The notes beneath the pieces are model-generated. The model made no database searches and was not told the origin of the DNA. It was given only the letters and a program-made list of their open reading frames with translations. 9,623 bases of DNA from Candidatus Nealsoniibacteriota bacterium (lineage in GTDB: Bacteria; Patescibacteriota; Minisyncoccia; Minisyncoccales; MHMH01), in NCBI GenBank assembly GCA_030700195.1, contig JAUYKD010000042.1, forward strand, positions 1 through 9,623, read 5' to 3'. How positions within the stretch are numbered: the first letter of the stretch is position 1; each line of letters opens with the position of its first letter. Positions 5,407 to 9,623 of this stretch are shown here, piece by piece. Position numbers and translations under genes: made by a program.

Positions 5407-7389
5407 TTATCTAAGCATTTTTAAGAACTCCTGCTCTTTGATTATCCTAACTCCGAGTTTCTTTGCTTTATCTAGTTTAGAACTCGGGTTTTTACCTAAA
5501 ACAAGGAGATCTGTTCTAGAAGATATTGAAGAAGAAGGGTGCCCGCCAAGCAGCCTGATTTTTTTGTGCGTCTCTCCTCTGGTCATTGAATCAAGTGAGC
5601 CGGTTAAAACAAATGTCTGGCCATTTAACTTTCTCCCAAACTTCTTTGAAGGCAAAATTTTGATTCCGGCTCTGAATAAATCTTCAACCATCTTAAGGTT
5701 ATTTTTATCCCTAAACCAGTTATAAATACTCCCAGACACTTCTTTGCCTATATCAGACACCTCTTCCAACTCTTGTTTTGAAGCGTTTTTCAGCTTATTA
5801 ATGCTGTTGAAATACTGAGATAGAGAAATAGACGTCTCCTCCCCTACATGACGGATACCTAAAGAATAGATAAAACGGCTAAAAGTCAGCTTTCTACTAT
5901 ATTGAATGGCTGAAATTATATTGCCAGCTGACTTATTAGCAAACCTTTCTAAGGGAATTAAATCTCCCTCTGCCAGCTCAAATAGGTCAGAAGGCTGAGA
6001 AACTAGATTTTCATCCATTAATTGGCCGATAATCTTCGGCCCAAGTCCATTAATGTCAAATGCTTTTTTGGAAACAAAGTGATAAAGGAATTCTTTTCTT
6101 TTTGCTCGACAATTAACACTCGGGCATCTCCAAATCGCTTCTTTTTCAGGCTTTTGAAGATTAGAGCCGCAAACAGGGCAAGCGCTTGGAAACTTGAACT
6201 CCTTTTCTTTGCCGGTTCTTAAATCCTTCAGAACTCCTACCACGGCCGGAATAACATCTCCGGCTCTCTCAATAATAACAGTATCTCCGATTTTAACTCC
6301 CAGCCTCTTAATTTCATCCTCATTATGAAGAGTGGCCCTGGAAACAGTCACCCCGCCAACCTGAACCGGCTCTAAAATAGCCACCGGCGTTATAGCTCCT
6401 GTCCTGCCAATCTGTACTTTTATGTCCTTAATTTTAGTGGTGGCTTGCTTGGCTGAAAATTTAAAAGCTCTTAATCCCCTCGGACTCTTCCCGGCCACTC
6501 CGAGCTTTTGATTTAAATCATTATCATTTACCCCAATAACTAATCCATCAATCTGAAAGGGCAAGTCATCTCTCTTTTCATTAAGCTTTTTCCAGAAATC
6601 AACGACCTCATCAATAGTTTTGCATTCTCTCCCCTCTTCAGTTTTAAACCCAAGAGCTTTTAGAATCTGATGCTCTTCTGAATGCTTTTTTTGATTTAAA
6701 TCAGCCATTAAATCATAGGCTAAAAATTTCAATGGCCTTTGGTCAACCAGCCTTGAATTTAATTGGCGGATTGAGCCGGCGGCCAAGTTTCTGGGATTAG
6801 CATAAGAAGAAAGTTTTTTCTTAATCCTTTCTCGGTTAAACCTTTCGAATTCCTTTTTCTCCATATAAACTTCCCCCCTAACTTCAACTATGCCCTTTTC
6901 CTCTTTTTGCAGCTTTAAAGGAATACTTTCTATTGTTTTTAAATTCTGGGTGACATCCTCACCTATTTGGCCATTGCCCCTGGTAGCTCCTGTTTCTAAA
7001 ATCCCGTTTTTATAAATCAAAGAAACTGCGAAGCCGTCAATCTTTGGCTCGCAGAAATAATTTAAAGTTTTTCCAGGCGCTAATCTTTTTAAATATATTT
7101 CCCAGTCCTTGAGCTCTTCTTCAGAAAATATATCCTCTATGCTTAACATGGGAATTTTATGCTCCACTTTCTTAAATCCCTTCAATGGACTGCCTCCAAC
7201 CCTCTGGGTCGGAGAATCAGGAGTAATCAGCTCGGGATACTGCTCCTCCAATCCTTTAAGCTCGCGCTTTAAAGAATCTAAAGCAGCATCGGAAATCTCC
7301 TGCTTATCTAAAACATGATATAAATAACGATGATAAGAAATCGTTTTTTTTAACTTCTCTATTCTTTTTTTAGCCTCTTGCTTTGTCAT
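5407..7389 (-). CDS. ligA: NAD-dependent DNA ligase LigA
   Basis: LigA seals nicks in duplex DNA during replication and repair, using NAD+ to adenylate an active-site lysine. The protein is 660 residues, typical of the family, and all domains are present. Domain Ia (1 to about 65, with YHRYLYHVLD) binds NAD+. The adenylation domain carries the KIDG motif at 116-119 (K116 nucleophile) and RGNGQIGEDVT at 137-147. The OB fold contains the motif GRTGAITPVA (328-337). The zinc finger has C404, C407, C422 and C427, followed by helix-hairpin-helix repeats at about 440-560 and a BRCT domain at about 584-660 (NGQTFVLTGSLDSMTRGE). The ATG at 7389 lies one base after the stop of the PilX-like gene, so translation is probably coupled. 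Its position as last gene of a pilin operon is unusual. Confidence 0.97.
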   Translation of the reverse strand: MTKQEAKKRIEKLKKTISYHRYLYHVLDKQEISDAALDSLKRELKGLEEQYPELITPDSPTQRVGGSPLKGFKKVEHKIPMLSIEDIFSEEELKDWEIYLKRLAPGKTLNYFCEPKIDGFAVSLIYKNGILETGATRGNGQIGEDVTQNLKTIESIPLKLQKEEKGIVEVRGEVYMEKKEFERFNRERIKKKLSSYANPRNLAAGSIRQLNSRLVDQRPLKFLAYDLMADLNQKKHSEEHQILKALGFKTEEGRECKTIDEVVDFWKKLNEKRDDLPFQIDGLVIGVNDNDLNQKLGVAGKSPRGLRAFKFSAKQATTKIKDIKVQIGRTGAITPVAILEPVQVGGVTVSRATLHNEDEIKRLGVKIGDTVIIERAGDVIPAVVGVLKDLRTGKEKEFKFPSACPVCGSNLQKPEKEAIWRCPSVNCRAKRKEFLYHFVSKKAFDINGLGPKIIGQLMDENLVSQPSDLFELAEGDLIPLERFANKSAGNIISAIQYSRKLTFSRFIYSLGIRHVGEETSISLSQYFNSINKLKNASKQELEEVSDIGKEVSGSIYNWFRDKNNLKMVEDLFRAGIKILPSKKFGRKLNGQTFVLTGSLDSMTRGETHKKIRLLGGHPSSSISSRTDLLVLGKNPSSKLDKAKKLGVRIIKEQEFLKMLR

Positions 7390-7390
7390 A

Positions 7391-7744
7391 TCAGTAGGTT
7401 ATTTCAATCGCTCTCCTTGTCCCTTGATACGAGCCAACTGACTTTACACAATAATGGGTGGCCGGACAATTAATCGTTCCGCCTAAAGTGACAAAAACCT
7501 GATAGGTTGCGCCGTTGGAAGATAATTCGGTTTCTGGAATATCTGATGGATTATTCCTATCAAGTAAAATTCTCTCTATTCCGGCATCTGCCGCAGAAAG
7601 GGCAATAACCGAATTGCCTATTCCTCTTATTGTTTTGGTTTGTCCGATGAAAATAGTGTTCAACCCTAAGGCCACGCTTAGTAAAATCGCCATAATCATA
7701 AAAGAAATATAAAGGGAAATCCCTTTTTGGTTATTTTCTAACAT
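7391..7744 (-). CDS. PilX-like minor pilin
   Basis: This 117-residue protein starts with a short positive leader (MLENNQKG) and a membrane helix at about 10-32 (SLYISFMIMAILLSVALGL). AADAGIE (51-57), the hallmark of PilX-type minor pilins (usually A-E-A-G-I-E), follows. C93 and C99 could form a small disulfide loop. Cleavage after G8 is plausible, although the usual glutamate at +5 is absent. The start overlaps the end of the PilW-like gene by 14 bases, as expected for coupled translation. In type IV pili such proteins help start pilus assembly with PilV- and PilW-like partners, both encoded just upstream. Confidence 0.8.
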   Translation of the reverse strand: MLENNQKGISLYISFMIMAILLSVALGLNTIFIGQTKTIRGIGNSVIALSAADAGIERILLDRNNPSDIPETELSSNGATYQVFVTLGGTINCPATHYCVKSVGSYQGTRRAIEITY

Positions 7745-8309
7745 CTGGATTGCGCTGTGAAATAGTGGTTTGTAATTCTATCTTTGCTCCTTCTCGCCCT
7801 TCAATCTTTAAAAACAAACTGACTCTCGGCTGTCTGTCATCAGGATATTGTTCTTCACCCGTAAGAACGATTGAAAAAACCAGCGCTTGCAGGTTGCTGG
7901 AGGTCAAATAGTTCTGGTTGCCTGATTTAATTTCTTTGATTCTTCCCCCGTCCAAACAAAACTGCTGACATTCGCCTTTATAGTTCAAAAACTTGAGACA
8001 CTGACCGGCTGACCCATAATTTGTTTTAGCGCTTCCTGTACAAACGCCGGTTAAGTCCTTTTGGGCCATCCTGGCTGTTCTTGACATATATTCCATTAAA
8101 TAAGAAGACTGGTCTAAAACTTCCTGCATAGCTAAGGTATAACGCTGGCTTTTAAGTACGGAAATAAAAACACCTGAACCCGCTCCCACCAATAAGGTAA
8201 AAATACTTACAGCCACCAGCATCTCAATGAGGGTAAAACCCCCATTTCGCCCTCCACTCTTTGAGTGTTCGTTTTCTATTAAAGTGAATCCTTTATTAAA
8301 CATAATCAT
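7731..8309 (-). CDS. PilW/GspJ-like pseudopilin with two prepilin motifs
   Basis: With the ATG at 8309, which overlaps the previous stop as ATGA, the protein has 192 residues. It carries GFTLIE twice: at 7-12, followed by a polar stretch (NEHSKSGGRNG), and at 24-29, followed by the hydrophobic helix MLVAVSIFTLLVGAGSGVF. Only the second is followed by a membrane helix, so G24/F25 should be the peptidase site. YMSRTARMA after the helix fits the PilW/GspJ type. Four cysteines (90, 104, 114, 118) suggest disulfides outside the cell. ATG 8303 gives MFNKGFTLIE, matching the neighbours' MxNKGFTLIE; a TTG at 8315 is also in frame, so the exact start is uncertain. Confidence 0.8.
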   Translation of the reverse strand: MIMFNKGFTLIENEHSKSGGRNGGFTLIEMLVAVSIFTLLVGAGSGVFISVLKSQRYTLAMQEVLDQSSYLMEYMSRTARMAQKDLTGVCTGSAKTNYGSAGQCLKFLNYKGECQQFCLDGGRIKEIKSGNQNYLTSSNLQALVFSIVLTGEEQYPDDRQPRVSLFLKIEGREGAKIELQTTISQRNPDVRK

Positions 8310-8920
8310 CGCCAATTATATAAATTTGTTTGAGCGGTCGCCTCATGTGATCTTCCCCGCTCATTCCAAGAAACATTAGCCGTAACTTCAACTATATTGT
8401 CTTGGGCAAGATTAATTGAGGTTGTTCTTTGGAATTTACTAAATCCAGTTGAACAAACCGGCAAGGTCGTTCTTTCAGGAGAACAACCAACGTATTGAGC
8501 AATATAAAGAGCGTCGGTTATAGTAATATTTTCTCCATCTATGACCTTGGCCCTGTTCTGTTGGATTTCGTCCAAACTAATAATATATGATAAAAACTCG
8601 GAAATCATATCAGCGTCTTCTAGAGTAACGACTCCATCCATATTAACGTCCCCGTACGAGTCGCAAGGAGGCAAAGAAGGAACAAAACAATCGTTAGTCA
8701 CTCCGTCCAGCCAAGAACTTCCTTCTAAATAATTAGTATCTCTAGTATTTCTGACTACTTCGAGCTGCTCTTGAGCCAGATAAACGGCCTCAAGCCTTGA
8801 AACAGCTAATGAAGAAAACGAAATAATGCTTTGAACCAAGCTAAAAGCGCCGACTGACCCTACGGTCAAGAGAAATATCGCGACAATAACCTCTATTAAG
8901 GTAAACCCCTTATTCAACAT
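8306..8920 (-). CDS. PilV-like pseudopilin with inserted dockerin-like module
   Basis: The 204-residue protein begins MLNKGFTLIEVIVAIFLLTVG, a standard class III signal cleaved between G5 and F6 by prepilin peptidase, then a long helix containing YLAQEQLEVVRNTRD, typical of PilV/GspI-type pseudopilins. Residues 88-147 look like a type I dockerin: GDVNMDGVVTLEDADMISEF is a canonical calcium loop plus helix, and VIDGENITITDALYIAQYV is a degenerate second copy. Cysteines at 78 and 86 precede the module and those at 146 and 156 lie at or just after its end. After the insert the pilin fold resumes (TTSINLAQDNIVEVTANVSW). The start overlaps the GspH-like gene by 11 bases. A calcium-dependent binding or stabilising role at the pilus tip is inferred. 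Confidence 0.82.
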   Translation of the reverse strand: MLNKGFTLIEVIVAIFLLTVGSVGAFSLVQSIISFSSLAVSRLEAVYLAQEQLEVVRNTRDTNYLEGSSWLDGVTNDCFVPSLPPCDSYGDVNMDGVVTLEDADMISEFLSYIISLDEIQQNRAKVIDGENITITDALYIAQYVGCSPERTTLPVCSTGFSKFQRTTSINLAQDNIVEVTANVSWNERGRSHEATAQTNLYNWR

Positions 8921-9464
8921 AAATTAACCCTGCTTTATTAACATAAACTGATTTAGTTTTACTTAAATCATTCTCGCTAGCCAAAATAATCTTTATCCAG
9001 CCAGCCTCAGCAATACCTCCCGGAGAAAAACGAATCTCCGGGTCTGGCGGGATAAAAGTAACCCACATATTATTAACAGAACCCCTTGTGTCTGTTGTCA
9101 GCGTTTTAATAATTACACCTTCCTCTATATCTATTGTTTCAATATCATAATCATTAGAACTTGGCCCAAGGCCATCAGCATTGCCGTCTCCGAATAAACG
9201 GTATTGTTTTGGCTCTGTTTCTCTTAAAAACCGCATGCCATAGCCGCCTTCGGGCACTTCTCCGCCAGTTTTTTCTAATGAAAAATAAGATGACATAGCC
9301 ATCTCCTGCGTCCTTCTTAAGTCCTGGGACAGCTTATGAGCCGCTCTTTCTAAGGTCAATTGCCGATCGCCTATTCGATAATTTGGCAAAACCAAAGCAG
9401 TCAAAAGCACAATAATACCGGTGACCACCATAAGCTCTATTAAGGTAAATCCTTTGTTTTGCAT
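8910..9464 (-). CDS. GspH/FimT-like pseudopilin
   Basis: This 184-residue protein starts MQNKGFTLIELMVVTGIIVLL, with cleavage expected between G5 and F6 and the conserved glutamate at +5 (E10). DLRRTQEMAMSS (48-59) in the helical stem, the FimT-type FGDGNADG (91-98) with IETIDI (108-113), and a late VYVNKAGLIYVE strand all point to the GspH/FimT group, which serves as minor pseudopilin in type II secretion and type IV pili, in some bacteria binding DNA. It starts two bases after the prepilin peptidase stop and overlaps the PilV-like gene, so it is the second gene visible in the operon. FimT and GspH cannot be told apart from this sequence. Confidence 0.85.
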   Translation of the reverse strand: MQNKGFTLIELMVVTGIIVLLTALVLPNYRIGDRQLTLERAAHKLSQDLRRTQEMAMSSYFSLEKTGGEVPEGGYGMRFLRETEPKQYRLFGDGNADGLGPSSNDYDIETIDIEEGVIIKTLTTDTRGSVNNMWVTFIPPDPEIRFSPGGIAEAGWIKIILASENDLSKTKSVYVNKAGLIYVE

Positions 9465-9466
9465 AA

Positions 9467-9623
9467 TTAAATGAAAAAATTAAAATACCAATCAGCAATC
9501 ATCTCCCCAAAAAACATGGCCACAAGCGCTCCTATGACCAAAAATGGTCCAAAGGGCACTGCTGATTTTAAGGTTTTCTTATTAAAAGCAATCAGCCCTA
9601 TCCCTATTATAGCACCTGTTAAA
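9467..9623 (-). CDS. pilD: Prepilin peptidase, C-terminal end (start outside window)
   Basis: The last 51 codons read LTGAIIGIGLIAF, then KSAVPFGPFLVIGALVAMFFGE, ending WYFNFFI. GAIIG and the VPFGPFL-GA motif are conserved in the final membrane segments of the GspO/PilD family of aspartic prepilin peptidases. These inner-membrane enzymes cut the short leader from GFTLIE-type prepilins. The catalytic aspartates lie in the missing N-terminal part and cannot be checked. Four of its likely substrates follow in the same operon, the first only two bases away. Confidence 0.85.
   Translation of the reverse strand, partial: LTGAIIGIGLIAFNKKTLKSAVPFGPFLVIGALVAMFFGEMIADWYFNFFI

Noticed and set aside
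5381..5725. 114-residue plus-strand open frame opposite the ligA BRCT region
   Set aside because: It is antisense to a fully conserved ligA domain and shows no family features.
1..9623. CRISPR array, tRNA, rRNA or insertion sequence
   Set aside because: No regularly spaced identical repeats, cloverleaf, rRNA core motifs or transposase were found; the only regular repeats are coding repeats of the surface fibre.

Overview
The window looks like part of a Candidate Phyla Radiation (Patescibacteria, Parcubacteria-type) chromosome. This is inferred from the AT-rich sequence, the tight minus-strand gene order, the weak or absent Shine-Dalgarno sites, a CPR-style set of pseudopilins, and a very large surface protein with tail-fibre-like GIGTxxPxxxLxVxG repeats. 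TGA is read as stop (rodA, the dockerin pseudopilin and the PilX-like gene all end in TGA), which argues against the CPR lineages that recode TGA. All recognisable protein genes are on the minus strand, so transcription runs from right to left.

Right part (9623 down to 5407): one compact operon with overlaps or gaps of only a few bases. The order is the C-terminal end of a prepilin peptidase, a GspH/FimT-like pseudopilin, a PilV-like pseudopilin with an inserted dockerin-like calcium-binding module, a PilW/GspJ-like pseudopilin with two prepilin cleavage motifs, a PilX-like minor pilin, and NAD-dependent DNA ligase (ligA). The peptidase would process the pseudopilins, which probably prime or decorate a type IV pilus or DNA-uptake machine. 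ligA seems to be carried along in the same transcript and ends at a short GC hairpin with a T-run.

Middle part (5376 to 3774): rodA (SEDS peptidoglycan polymerase), then a 123-residue protein made of a MerR/excisionase-like helix-turn-helix, one membrane helix and a short outer tail. Both genes have a good sigma-70-type promoter whose -10 box ends six bases before the ATG, so both mRNAs are predicted to be leaderless. A clean terminator follows the small gene.

Left part (3773 to 1): a dense 285-base regulatory region, then a gene of at least 1178 codons that runs off the left edge. Its product starts with the same helix-turn-helix (27 of 48 positions identical to the small protein), continues through a Lys/Glu-rich linker and one membrane helix, and ends in a long extracellular part with tail-fibre-like repeats and a fibronectin-III-like domain. 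The promoters of the two HTH genes are near copies, each with a DnaA-box-like sequence 9-10 bases before the -35. ATCCG/CGGAT palindromes lie beside both. On the plus strand, a promoter and a terminator-like stem bracket a short RNA of about 65 nt, antisense to the leader of the giant gene.

The most novel part is this pair of membrane-anchored HTH proteins, one of them joined to a giant surface fibre, under duplicated promoters and with an antisense RNA between them. Their regulatory relationship is inference; the motifs and symmetry are directly visible.
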